The position numbers and the translations under genes are program-made. DNA of 64,000 nucleotides from Coliplasma sp045538555 (GTDB taxonomy: Bacteria; Bacillota; Clostridia; Oscillospirales; CAG-382), in the NCBI GenBank assembly GCA_045538555.1, contig JAZSRP010000036.1:1-64000 (forward strand), given 5' to 3'. Under the pieces are notes generated by a model. It ran no database searches. It was not told the origin of the DNA and saw nothing but the letters and a program-made list of their open reading frames with translations. The number at the start of each line of letters is the position of its first letter. The stretch's first letter is position 1. This document shows positions 7,451-15,460 of the stretch, one piece after another.

Positions 7451-8670
7451 CTCCCAAAAATGAAGTTGTTGACCGCGCGTCGGTCATTGATGGTACTCCC
7501 TGCCCCGCAGACAACTCCTGCGGGGAAGAGTCCAATCCTACAAAAAAGAAAAACAACATTTTTGTCCGCATAAAAAACAGCGGTTTTTTTGACGGATATA
7601 TCGGTGTGTTTTTTTGGATTCTCTTAGCATCGGGGATTGTATATATTCTTTCACGATATATTGCCCCTTTTGCGGAGTTTTGGTCACGGTATCCCGCGCA
7701 TGGGATCAGGTTTTTGATGGCAAAGCTGACAGGATGGTTTCCGTTCTCCCTTGCAGAGGCGGCAATCGTTTCACTTCCCGTTGTTGCCATCGGGTATATT
7801 GCCATTTCAACTTATTCCACCGGCAAAGACGACAGTGACAAAAACTTTTTCAAATGGACCAGACCTCTTGTTGCCGCCATAATGTCGGTTTTGATCCTTT
7901 TTTTTGCAGGATTTGGCACTTCATACGGCAGATACGGGCTGGACAAGAACCTGGGTATAAAAAGAAGTCCCATATCCGCCCAGCAGCTCTTTGACACTGC
8001 AGCGACGGTTGCTCAGATGATGTCAAAAGAGATTGACCGGATTGATTTTGTCTACAACGGCGAGTCTGTGATGCCCTACGGTTACGATGAGCTGAAGAAA
8101 AAGGTCAACACGGCTTTTCAAAACTATGCGGAAAGTGTGGACTTTTTGTCTCATTTTGACTCAAACCCAAAAGCCATTGCCCTCTCCGAGCCGATGACCT
8201 ACACACACATCTCGGGTGTATATACTTTTATGACAGGCGAAGCAAACATCAATACCAACTATCCGGATTTTTTGCTTCCATATACCATGGCTCACGAGAT
8301 GGCGCATCAGCGTGGTATTGCACGCGAGGATGAAGCAAATTTTGTTGCTTTTCTGGTGTGCTGCGCCAGCGACGATGCTTATATCAGATACTGCGGATAC
8401 GCAAATTTGTTTGATTATCTCAAGGACGCTCTTTACAAAGCGGACAAAAATCTCTACTCACTGTTGATGAACAATCTTGCCCCAAAGCAGGTGATTGCAG
8501 AATACCGCTCTTTCTCGCTGTTTTTTGACAAATACAGAGAGAGCACTGCTTCAAACGTCACCGGAACCGTCAACAACGCCTTTTTGCAATCACAAGGTCA
8601 GTCTGCGGGCATCCAAAGTTACGGGCTGGTCGTAGACCTTGCGGTAGCGTATTTTGAAAATCAAAAATAA
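7426..8670 (+). CDS. DUF3810 family membrane metalloprotein
   Basis: Integral membrane protein of 414 residues. After a polar, lysine-rich N-terminus come three hydrophobic segments (about 48-70, 97-120, 143-162), then a soluble domain with an HExxH zinc motif in AHEMAHQRGIAREDEANF and a following acidic residue, as in gluzincin-like peptidases. This is the DUF3810 pattern; no substrate is established. The ATG at 7426 overlaps ilvE by 25 nt, suggesting coupled translation. I found no other ATG, GTG or TTG before the first membrane segment. The first 35 codons contain two strong hairpins (7471-7485, 7503-7525), which is odd for coding DNA. Confidence 0.8.
   Translation: MELRNKKITPKNEVVDRASVIDGTPCPADNSCGEESNPTKKKNNIFVRIKNSGFFDGYIGVFFWILLASGIVYILSRYIAPFAEFWSRYPAHGIRFLMAKLTGWFPFSLAEAAIVSLPVVAIGYIAISTYSTGKDDSDKNFFKWTRPLVAAIMSVLILFFAGFGTSYGRYGLDKNLGIKRSPISAQQLFDTAATVAQMMSKEIDRIDFVYNGESVMPYGYDELKKKVNTAFQNYAESVDFLSHFDSNPKAIALSEPMTYTHISGVYTFMTGEANINTNYPDFLLPYTMAHEMAHQRGIAREDEANFVAFLVCCASDDAYIRYCGYANLFDYLKDALYKADKNLYSLLMNNLAPKQVIAEYRSFSLFFDKYRESTASNVTGTVNNAFLQSQGQSAGIQSYGLVVDLAVAYFENQK
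7471..7525. other. Two tandem hairpins in the 5' part of the DUF3810 gene
   Basis: GACCG/CGGTC with a 5-nt loop, then CCCCGCAG/CTGCGGGG with a 7-nt loop. Neither has a T-run. They lie 20-75 nt after the ilvE stop and could stabilise or attenuate the mRNA between the two genes. Confidence 0.5.
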
Positions 8671-8684
8671 AGGATGATTTTGAA

Positions 8685-11600
8685 ATGAAAAAAATTGCTT
8701 TATTTCTGACTCTTTGCATTCTTCTTTGCTGTTTTGCCTCCTGTGCCAATGAAACACAAGATGTTTCCTCCACAGACAGCACTGTCTCAGGAGACATCTC
8801 CACAGAGGAAGTGAAAGACAACATTCAGTACGAAACTATTGTTTCGACCGGCAAGACCTATACCTACGAAACAAAAACTCCCGACGGTAAGTATCCCGAT
8901 TCTTACAACAGCGAGCTGACAGACGGAGTTTTTGGTGAATCAGTTGATTATTCCAACGAGACGTTTTCGGGCATTGCCCCCGCCGGCGGACTCATCACCA
9001 TCGTCATGGATCTCGGCGAGGACAGTAAGAGATTGTACAAGTTTGGCGTCAGCTTTCTCGCTTCTACAGAGGCGGGTGTGGGCGGACTGGGAACAAGCAG
9101 TGTTACGGTTTCCAACGACGGCGAAAAATGGCAACGCATGGGATATTTCAAGGCCCCTGCATTTGAAGAAGGCACCGTACAGCAGGCATGGGTAGAAAGT
9201 GAATCTGTTGTGGAAGCAAGATACGTCAGATTCCAGCTTCGTGCAGCTTCCGCATGGCTCATGCTTGACGAGCTGTTTGTTATTGCAGACGTTGCCGGAA
9301 ATCAGGCAATGGCAATTTATTTTGAAAAGCTTGCTGCATCTTATACAAGCTCTACGCTCTCCGACAGCGACATCAACCTCCCTGACGGCGAGCCGGTAGA
9401 CCGCACTCTCAACAAGTACAGTGCTTCCATCGGACGCAAGTATTCTGTTTCCCGCTCTCCCTCTGCAAAGTATCCCGGAACCGACGGTATTCTCACCGAC
9501 GGTATCGGCGTTGGCGCTAGCTACAATGCCGACAACTGGGTGGGATGGGACGGCGGAGATGAGCTGGTGATCGACCTGCCAATCGGTGTAACAAACCACA
9601 ACGTTTCGGAGCTGGAGCTGTCTATGCTCTGTCAGCCCGCACTGGGTATCATGCTTCCGTACTACGTTGATTTTTATATTTCCACCGACAACTCTACTTT
9701 TGTTCAGGTTGGCAGAGTTTTTGCTCCCAACGATCCCACTGTCACAAACTTTACGTACGCATTGCGTTTTGATAAATGCGTATCAGCAAAATACGTAAGA
9801 TTTGTTTGTGCCGCAACGGAATGCAAGTATTATTTTGCAGAGGAAATGAACGTTTTCTACTACGCAGCCGAAAATGTTTCAAAACCTCTCTACGACAAAG
9901 TCGTGTTTGATGAAGTCTCCGACAAGGTATACAAATCAAGCGGATCCACCTCTACAAAGAACCTTGCAAAAGGACTTCCCTATCAGATTTCTTCCGTTGA
10001 GGCACTTTTGTCCATCAACGAGAGTCAGCACAACACGCCGGCTTCTACCGGAAACCTCACCGACGGAAAGGTCACAAGCTCCACCAACTATACTGACCCT
10101 GCTTGGCTCAAAACAAGAAGCGGCGTTGGCAGAAACATATTCTTTGATCTGGGATATCAGGCGTCCATATCAGGTTTTGAAATAAACTTTTTGAAAAATA
10201 TTCCTGTTGGAATCTCTTTGCCCGGCACCGTATCCCTGTACCTCTCTGATGACGGAATCAGCTGGTATAATGCATGTCAGGTGTATGTACCTCAGCTTGA
10301 AACCGATCTTGGCATATCTGTTGCAAAAGGACAGCTCCAAACTCCCGTTGAAGCACGGTTTGCACGTGTGAGCTTTACGGTGGCACCTCATACCTATGTC
10401 AGCGAGATCGAGATTCTCGGCTCCGAAAAGATCTCCTCAAAAACTATCGCGCTTGACGAGCTCAACGTGTTCCCCGAGGTCACAGGAAAGTTCACTGCCC
10501 CCTCCGATCAGCTTTTGGGCGGTGCAAAAGACATTGTTCTTGCCTACCTTTCAAAGCTAAACAAGATGGACAAGGATTTCTTCAAACCATACGTTGCATA
10601 TCTTGACAAGGACGGAAACATCAAGGACACCCTCTTTGACGGATTTTTGTTCCTCCCTCAAGGCAGCGGATATCTTCCCAACGGTGTGGCACACGATGAT
10701 CCACAAAAACCAAACAACGCTGCTGACTGGAAGTTCCTCGTGGAGCAGATGTTTGTAAAGGACGAAAATTTTGATGCACTTGATCAAGCAACTGCTGAAG
10801 TAAAGCAAGCGTTGGGGCTCAATGATTATAAAGTGAAGGTTTATCCTACCATATGCTATATTTCCACAAGCGTTTCCAATTTTGGCGACATTGACGGCGA
10901 TGGAGTTGACGAGGATCTGTCCTCTATCGAAGGCGTTGAAAAAGTTGTCGCCTGGTATATGGATCAGGTCATCACAAAATTTGATCAAGCGGGATACCAA
11001 AACATTGAGCTTGCCGGTTTTTATTGGTTCCACGAGGCGATCAATCAGGAATCCAGTGATTTTGAAGTGATCAACCTCTGCTCTGATCAGGCGGAGGCAA
11101 GAGGATTCCAGCTTTTCTGGATCCCCTACTTCCACGCAAGCGGTTTTTCACAGTGGAGCAACTATGGGTTCTCTGTGGCGTGTATGCAGCCCAACTATGC
11201 GTTTGATGCCGCAGTTGATGTCAACAGAATAGATACTGCAATTTCCAGTATTTTGCAATACGGAATGGGCGTTGAGATAGAGATCAGCTCTCAATCACTG
11301 AGCGACAAGCATTTCTTCAAAAAATATATGAACTATCTCTCGTACGGTATCAAATACGGCTACATGACAGACAGTATACATATGTATTATGCCGGCCTAA
11401 CCGACTACTATGATGCTTGTTATCACAAAACTGCCATGGGACGCGCTATCTATGACAAGACATATGAGTTTATCAAAGGAACTCTGGGTGAATCTCTCCC
11501 TGTTTCCTCGGCCATCTCACTGAGCACTGCACAGGATACGCCGGCAACAACGCAACTGTTTGAGAAAACAAATGAGTTTGTATCCGGCAGAATCGCAGTG

Positions 11601-11753
11601 TCTCCCAAGCACGGTACAGCTACCATCAACCCCGATGGTACGTTCACTTATTACCCCAACAAAGGTTTTTCCGGAACAGACACATTTGAGTATATTCTCA
11701 ATGACTGTGTTGCAGATTCCCTTCCATCAACGGTTACAATCACCGTAGGTTGA
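8685..11753 (+). CDS. Lipoprotein with discoidin-like modules and a DUF4855 domain
   Basis: Secreted lipoprotein of 1022 residues. The signal peptide ends in a lipobox (CFASC, Cys at about 20). Three successive modules of about 150 residues (roughly 45-200, 240-405, 420-590) each carry LTDG and a late ARYVRF or KYVRFV strand, the pattern of F5/8 type C (discoidin) carbohydrate-binding domains. Residues about 620-925 form a DUF4855 domain with GYLPNGVAHDDPQKP, FYWFHEAINQE and WIPYFHASGF, probably a TIM-barrel glycoside hydrolase-like fold. A C-terminal Ig/cadherin-like module (about 950-1022) contains DTFEYILNDCVADS. It likely acts on polysaccharide at the cell surface; catalysis is unproven. 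It lies 15 nt after DUF3810 and ends at a strong terminator. Confidence 0.85.
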   Translation: MKKIALFLTLCILLCCFASCANETQDVSSTDSTVSGDISTEEVKDNIQYETIVSTGKTYTYETKTPDGKYPDSYNSELTDGVFGESVDYSNETFSGIAPAGGLITIVMDLGEDSKRLYKFGVSFLASTEAGVGGLGTSSVTVSNDGEKWQRMGYFKAPAFEEGTVQQAWVESESVVEARYVRFQLRAASAWLMLDELFVIADVAGNQAMAIYFEKLAASYTSSTLSDSDINLPDGEPVDRTLNKYSASIGRKYSVSRSPSAKYPGTDGILTDGIGVGASYNADNWVGWDGGDELVIDLPIGVTNHNVSELELSMLCQPALGIMLPYYVDFYISTDNSTFVQVGRVFAPNDPTVTNFTYALRFDKCVSAKYVRFVCAATECKYYFAEEMNVFYYAAENVSKPLYDKVVFDEVSDKVYKSSGSTSTKNLAKGLPYQISSVEALLSINESQHNTPASTGNLTDGKVTSSTNYTDPAWLKTRSGVGRNIFFDLGYQASISGFEINFLKNIPVGISLPGTVSLYLSDDGISWYNACQVYVPQLETDLGISVAKGQLQTPVEARFARVSFTVAPHTYVSEIEILGSEKISSKTIALDELNVFPEVTGKFTAPSDQLLGGAKDIVLAYLSKLNKMDKDFFKPYVAYLDKDGNIKDTLFDGFLFLPQGSGYLPNGVAHDDPQKPNNAADWKFLVEQMFVKDENFDALDQATAEVKQALGLNDYKVKVYPTICYISTSVSNFGDIDGDGVDEDLSSIEGVEKVVAWYMDQVITKFDQAGYQNIELAGFYWFHEAINQESSDFEVINLCSDQAEARGFQLFWIPYFHASGFSQWSNYGFSVACMQPNYAFDAAVDVNRIDTAISSILQYGMGVEIEISSQSLSDKHFFKKYMNYLSYGIKYGYMTDSIHMYYAGLTDYYDACYHKTAMGRAIYDKTYEFIKGTLGESLPVSSAISLSTAQDTPATTQLFEKTNEFVSGRIAVSPKHGTATINPDGTFTYYPNKGFSGTDTFEYILNDCVADSLPSTVTITVG

Positions 11754-11769
11754 GTTCTTTTAAAACATC

Positions 11770-11800
11770 GGGCTGTCTCATTTGAGGCAGCCCTTTTTTC
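11770..11800 (+). terminator. Terminator of the DUF4855 lipoprotein gene
   Basis: GGGCTGTCTC / GAGGCAGCCC with a 4-nt loop and a T6 run. Confidence 0.92.
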
Positions 11801-11841
11801 AAAAGAAAAAAGAGACAACTTTAACATAAGTTGTCTCTTTT
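11801..11841 (-). terminator. Terminator of the ribosomal protein cluster
   Basis: Minus-strand 14-bp stem AAAAGAGACAACTT / AAGTTGTCTCTTTT, followed by TTCTTTTG. It starts 16 nt after the rplQ stop. Confidence 0.9.
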
Positions 11842-11856
11842 GCAAACAAAACTTGA

Positions 11857-12318
11857 TTATTCAGCGGCTTCCTCAGCTTTGGGAGCTGCTTTTTTTGCGG
11901 TTTTCTTTGCGGGCTTTTTCTCTTCTGCTTTGGGCTCGTCCTTTTTAGACTCAACAGCTGCATAAAGGGACTCTGCGCCAACCAGCTCGATAAGTGCCAT
12001 CTCAGCACCGTCGCCTCTGCGGGGACCAAGCTTGAGAACTCTGGTGTAGCCGCCGTTTCTCTCATCGTAGAGAGGTGCGATCTTGGTGAAGAGCTTGTAT
12101 ACAACTGCTTCCTTTTTGAGGAATGCAATTGCTGCTCTCTTTGAAGCAAGAGTGTTTTTCTTGCCGAGAGTGATCATTTTGTCAGCAAGTGCGCTAACTT
12201 CTGCTGCACGAGTGACTGTGGTCTCTATCTTTCCTTTTTCAAGCAGAAAGGTTACCATACCCTTGAGCATAGACATTCTATGCGCTGTGGGTCTGCCAAG
12301 TTTTCTTGTTCCGGGCAT
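11857..12318 (-). CDS. rplQ: Ribosomal protein L17
   Basis: Large-subunit protein L17, last gene of the S10-spc-alpha cluster, as usual after rpoA (27-nt gap). The conserved core MPGTRKLGRPTAHRMSMLKG to about residue 118 is complete. The remaining 35 residues are an Ala/Lys/Glu-rich tail (PAKKTAKKAAPKAEEAAE), longer than the usual 115-130-residue protein and probably disordered and RNA- or ribosome-surface-associated. Confidence 0.97.
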   Translation of the reverse strand: MPGTRKLGRPTAHRMSMLKGMVTFLLEKGKIETTVTRAAEVSALADKMITLGKKNTLASKRAAIAFLKKEAVVYKLFTKIAPLYDERNGGYTRVLKLGPRRGDGAEMALIELVGAESLYAAVESKKDEPKAEEKKPAKKTAKKAAPKAEEAAE

Positions 12319-12345
12319 TTCTTTAGGCCTCCTATATTATTTTGC

Positions 12346-13296
12346 TCAGTCGTCGGATCTCCGAAGTGACAGTCCAAGGGACTGGAGCTTCTGGATGACC
12401 TCCTCAAGCGACTTTTTGCCGAGGTTTCTGACCTTGATCATATCTTCCTCGGTTCTGTTTGTCAAATCCTCTACGGTATCAATGCCGGCTCTCTTCAAGC
12501 AGTTGAAGCTTCTGACAGACATATCAAGCTCTTCGATGGTCATCTCAAGAACCTTTTCTTTGATGGTCTCTTCTCTGTCTACCATGATCTCTGTGTTCAT
12601 GGTCTCAGCAGAAAGCTCAACAAAGAGGTTGAGATGCTCATTGAGGATCTTTGCGGCAAGGGAGACTGCCTCTTTGGCGTCGATCGTGCCGTTGGTGGTC
12701 ACATCAAGAGTGAGCTTGTCATAGTCGGTGATATTGCCGACGCGAGTGTTTGAAACCGTGTAGTTTGCTGTAACAACGGGAGTGAAAATCGAATCAGTAT
12801 AGATCACACCGATAACGGGATTCTCAACCACGCTCTTGTTCTTCTCAGAGGAAACGTATCCTCTGCCGTGCTCGAAAGTAATCTCCATGTAGAAGGGCGC
12901 ACCCGGTTCAACCGTTGCGATATGGTGATCCGGATTGAGTATCTCGATATCCGAATCCGCCTGAATATCGCCAGCTGTGACCTCACCGCCGCGTACGTCG
13001 ATGATGCACATCTTGGGCTGCTGGCAATGAAGCTTGGCGATAATTCCTTTGACATTGAGAATGATTTCCGGTACATCTTCCTTGACGCCGGGAACAGTGG
13101 AAATCTCATGCAGCACTCCGTCGATCTTGACGCTGGACGCTGCCACGCCGGGCAGAGAACTCAAGAGAACGCGGCGAAGCGAGTTACCGAGTGTTATACC
13201 ATAACCTCTTTCAAGCGGATCGACCACAAACACACCGTGCTTGCCGTCTTCGCTGAGCTCAGCGGTAACAATGTTCGGTCTTTCGATTTCGATCAT
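12346..13296 (-). CDS. rpoA: RNA polymerase alpha subunit
   Basis: Alpha subunit (316 residues) that nucleates RNA polymerase assembly. The N-terminal domain with YGITLGNSLRRVLLSSLPG (about 32-50) makes the dimer and binds beta and beta'. The C-terminal domain (about 245-310), with RSFNCLKRAGIDTVEDL and VRNLGKKSLEEV, binds UP elements and activators. Length is normal. It lies between rpsD and rplQ in the alpha operon; GGAGG precedes the ATG. Confidence 0.98.
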   Translation of the reverse strand: MIEIERPNIVTAELSEDGKHGVFVVDPLERGYGITLGNSLRRVLLSSLPGVAASSVKIDGVLHEISTVPGVKEDVPEIILNVKGIIAKLHCQQPKMCIIDVRGGEVTAGDIQADSDIEILNPDHHIATVEPGAPFYMEITFEHGRGYVSSEKNKSVVENPVIGVIYTDSIFTPVVTANYTVSNTRVGNITDYDKLTLDVTTNGTIDAKEAVSLAAKILNEHLNLFVELSAETMNTEIMVDREETIKEKVLEMTIEELDMSVRSFNCLKRAGIDTVEDLTNRTEEDMIKVRNLGKKSLEEVIQKLQSLGLSLRRSDD

Positions 13297-13343
13297 TCTG
13301 TTTTCCTCCTAATATTGTCGGACTTTTGATTGCTCAAAAGTGA

Positions 13344-13976
13344 TTATTTCGAATACAGCTCGACGATCAGATGCTCTTCAAACGGGAAGTCTACATCCTC
13401 TCTCTTGGGAAGCTCTGTAATCGTGGCTACGATGTTCTCCTTGTCGATATCCATCCACGCAGGTACTGTCCTTGCGGTGATATTCTCGATAAGCACCTTA
13501 AATTTGGGGAGTTTGCGGCTGTTCTCTTTGAGCGCTACTACGTCGCCCTTGCGAACCTCATATGAAGGAATGTTGACCTTCTTGCCGTTCACGGTGAAAT
13601 GTCCGTGAAGTACGAGTTGACGTGCCTCTTTGCGGCTCTCTGCCATACCCATACGATAAACTACGTTGTCAAGACGACGCTCAATGGTAGTCAGAAGGTT
13701 TTCACCGGTCTGGCCCTCTTTGCGGTCTGCTTTTTCAAAGTAGTTCTTAAACTGCTTTTCCAGAATGCCATAGTACCTCTTTGCCTTTTGCTTCTCACGA
13801 AGCTGCAGACTGTACTCCTTGACTCTTCTTCTGCCGTTGCCGGCACCGTGCTGTCCGGGAGCCTGCTCTCTGCGAGCCAGTGCACACTTATCGCTGGTGC
13901 ATCTCTCACCCTTGAGATAAAGTTTGCAACCTTCTCTGCGGCAGAGTCTGCATGACGGTCCTGTGTATCTTGCCAT
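13344..13976 (-). CDS. rpsD: Ribosomal protein S4 (zinc-binding form)
   Basis: 16S rRNA primary assembly protein of 210 residues. The N-terminus keeps the four cysteines of the zinc-binding C+ form (CRLC at 9-12, then C26 and C31). The S4 RNA-binding domain (RRLDNVVYRMGMAESRKEAR) occupies about residues 100-165. S4 is the usual autoregulator of alpha operons, but no leader structure is evident here because the gene sits 18 nt after rpsK. Confidence 0.98.
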   Translation of the reverse strand: MARYTGPSCRLCRREGCKLYLKGERCTSDKCALARREQAPGQHGAGNGRRRVKEYSLQLREKQKAKRYYGILEKQFKNYFEKADRKEGQTGENLLTTIERRLDNVVYRMGMAESRKEARQLVLHGHFTVNGKKVNIPSYEVRKGDVVALKENSRKLPKFKVLIENITARTVPAWMDIDKENIVATITELPKREDVDFPFEEHLIVELYSK

Positions 13977-13994
13977 AATTTTCCTCCGTATCTG

Positions 13995-14393
13995 TTATAC
14001 GCGTCTTCTCTTGGGCGGTCTGCAACCGTTGTGAGGGATGGGCGTAACATCTTTGATGAGTGTAATATCAAGGCCTGCTACCTGAAGTGCTCTGATAGCT
14101 GCTTCTCTTCCCTGGCCGGGACCCTTGACAAATACCTCGACGGTTTTCATGCCATGCTCCATTGCAGCTTTTGCAGCGGTCTCTGCTGCCATCTGTGCTG
14201 CAAAAGGAGTGGATTTTCTGGAGCCTCTATAACCAAGCTCGCCGGCTGATGCCCACGAAATTGCGTTGCCCTGCATATCGGTAAGGGTAACGATGGTGTT
14301 GTTGAAGCTCGACTGGATATGCGCCTGACCTCTTTCGACGTTCTTCTTCTCACGACGTCTTCTGATGGTCGTTTTCTTTTGTGCTTTTGCCAT
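13995..14393 (-). CDS. rpsK: Ribosomal protein S11
   Basis: Small-subunit platform protein, 132 residues, normal length. Recognised by the central FNNTIVTLTDMQGNAISW and the C-terminal TPIPHNGCRPPKRRRV tail. It follows rpsM by 19 nt in the conserved rpsM-rpsK-rpsD-rpoA order. Confidence 0.98.
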   Translation of the reverse strand: MAKAQKKTTIRRRREKKNVERGQAHIQSSFNNTIVTLTDMQGNAISWASAGELGYRGSRKSTPFAAQMAAETAAKAAMEHGMKTVEVFVKGPGQGREAAIRALQVAGLDITLIKDVTPIPHNGCRPPKRRRV

Positions 14394-14412
14394 TTTGAAT
14401 CGCTATCCTCCT

Positions 14413-14781
14413 TTACTTCTTCTTGTTCGCGATTGTCTTGACAGGACCTTTTCTTGTTCTTGCGTTTGTCTTGGTTCTCTGTCCGCGAACAGGGAGTCCT
14501 TTTCTGTGTCTTGAGCCACGATAGCAGTCAATCTCTACCATTCTTTTGATATTGAGCGCAACTTCTCTTCTCAGGTCGCCCTCGACAACGTACTCGTTCT
14601 CGATAACGTCACGAAGCTTTGCAATATCTTCTTCGGTAAGATCTTTGCAACGGGTGTCAGGATTCACGCCGGTCTTCTTGAGAATCTCGTTGGAGCGGCT
14701 TCTGCCGATTCCGTAGATATAAGTCAGACCGATTTCCACTCTTTTTGCGTTGGGAATATCAACACCGGAAATACGTGCCAT
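14413..14781 (-). CDS. rpsM: Ribosomal protein S13
   Basis: Small-subunit head protein of 122 residues that contacts tRNA and the 50S bridge. The N-terminal MARISGVDIPNAKRVEIGLT and the basic tail with GQRTKTNARTRKGPVKTI identify it. It is 19 nt after rpmJ. Confidence 0.98.
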   Translation of the reverse strand: MARISGVDIPNAKRVEIGLTYIYGIGRSRSNEILKKTGVNPDTRCKDLTEEDIAKLRDVIENEYVVEGDLRREVALNIKRMVEIDCYRGSRHRKGLPVRGQRTKTNARTRKGPVKTIANKKK

Positions 14782-14800
14782 ATTGTTTCTCTCCTATCCT

Positions 14801-14914
14801 TTATCCTTGTTTCTGCTTGTGCTTGGGATTCTCGCAAATGACCATAATCTTGCCCTTGCGCTTGATGATCTTGCACTTCTCGCATATTTTCTTAACAGAA
14901 GGTTTTACTTTCAT
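14801..14914 (-). CDS. rpmJ: Ribosomal protein L36
   Basis: A 37-residue gene read directly from the sequence, beginning MKVKPSVKKICEKCKIIKRK. The zinc ligands are C11, C14, C27 and H32 (CEKC, CENPKH), so this is the zinc-binding form. The ATG at 14914 has GGAGG six bases upstream, and the gene sits in its normal place between infA and rpsM. Confidence 0.96.
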   Translation of the reverse strand: MKVKPSVKKICEKCKIIKRKGKIMVICENPKHKQKQG

Positions 14915-14932
14915 TTTATACCTCCATTCAAA

Positions 14933-15151
14933 TTACTTTGCTCTGAAAGTTATTCTTCCCTGTGTAAGGTCGTAGATCGATACCTCAACCGTTACCTTGT
15001 CACCGGGAACCACTTTGATATAGTTCATACGCATTTTTCCTGAGATATGCGCTGTTACTATGTGTCCGTTTGTGAGTTTTACTTTAAATACCGTGTTGGG
15101 GAGTACCTCAACCACGACACCCTCGCACTCGATTACATCACTTTTAGCCAG
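14933..15151 (-). CDS. infA: Translation initiation factor IF-1, apparent CTG start
   Basis: OB-fold factor IF-1, which occupies the ribosomal A site during initiation. The family N-terminus (AKSDVIECEGVVVEVLPN) is preceded by CTG at 15149-15151, seven bases after a GGAGG. Starting there gives exactly 72 residues, the standard IF-1 length. No ATG, GTG or TTG lies in frame at this point. The only upstream ATG (15196) would add 15 unrelated residues, has no ribosome binding site and lies inside the KOW gene. An ATT one codon earlier is the other possible rare start. The body (HISGKMRMNYIKVVPGDKV) is fully conserved. Confidence 0.93.
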   Translation of the reverse strand: MAKSDVIECEGVVVEVLPNTVFKVKLTNGHIVTAHISGKMRMNYIKVVPGDKVTVEVSIYDLTQGRITFRAK

Positions 15152-15167
15152 AATAATTCCTCCTTTG

Positions 15168-15449
15168 TTACAAGAGAATATCGGGATATTTTTCACACAG
15201 TTGATTTACATGCTCCCTGATGAAGCGGTTTGTCAACCTATCTCGGGACATATACATATCCTCTTCCCCGATGCCCTCAATCGGTTTTGTGTGTTTGAGC
15301 TTTTTCTTCTTGGGATTTTCTACTTTGCGGAGTCTTCCGTCCGCAACCAAGACGTATCCCGGCTCATCGCCGATCCCGACGATCACACATATACATCCTT
15401 TGTCACGTCCTGCCGAAGATACGACCAGACGCCCTAAACAGTCATCCAT
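15168..15449 (-). CDS. KOW-domain RNA-binding protein (L14e-like)
   Basis: A 93-residue protein with an N-terminal KOW/SH3 barrel (CLGRLVVSSAGRDKGCICVI, about 4-23), a lysine-rich RNA-binding stretch (ENPKKKKLKHTKP) and a C-terminal helix. Homologues sit between map and infA in many Clostridia and are annotated as KOW or L14E/L6E/L27E-like; the function is unproven. I prefer ATG 15449, six bases after GAGG. The other candidate is ATG 15461, which overlaps the map stop as TAATG. Confidence 0.88.
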   Translation of the reverse strand: MDDCLGRLVVSSAGRDKGCICVIVGIGDEPGYVLVADGRLRKVENPKKKKLKHTKPIEGIGEEDMYMSRDRLTNRFIREHVNQLCEKYPDILL

Positions 15450-15460
15450 GAACAACCTCA

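Noticed and set aside
15152..15196. ATG start for infA at 15196
   Set aside because: Would add 15 unconserved residues, has no ribosome binding site and lies inside the KOW gene; CTG 15151 fits length and alignment.
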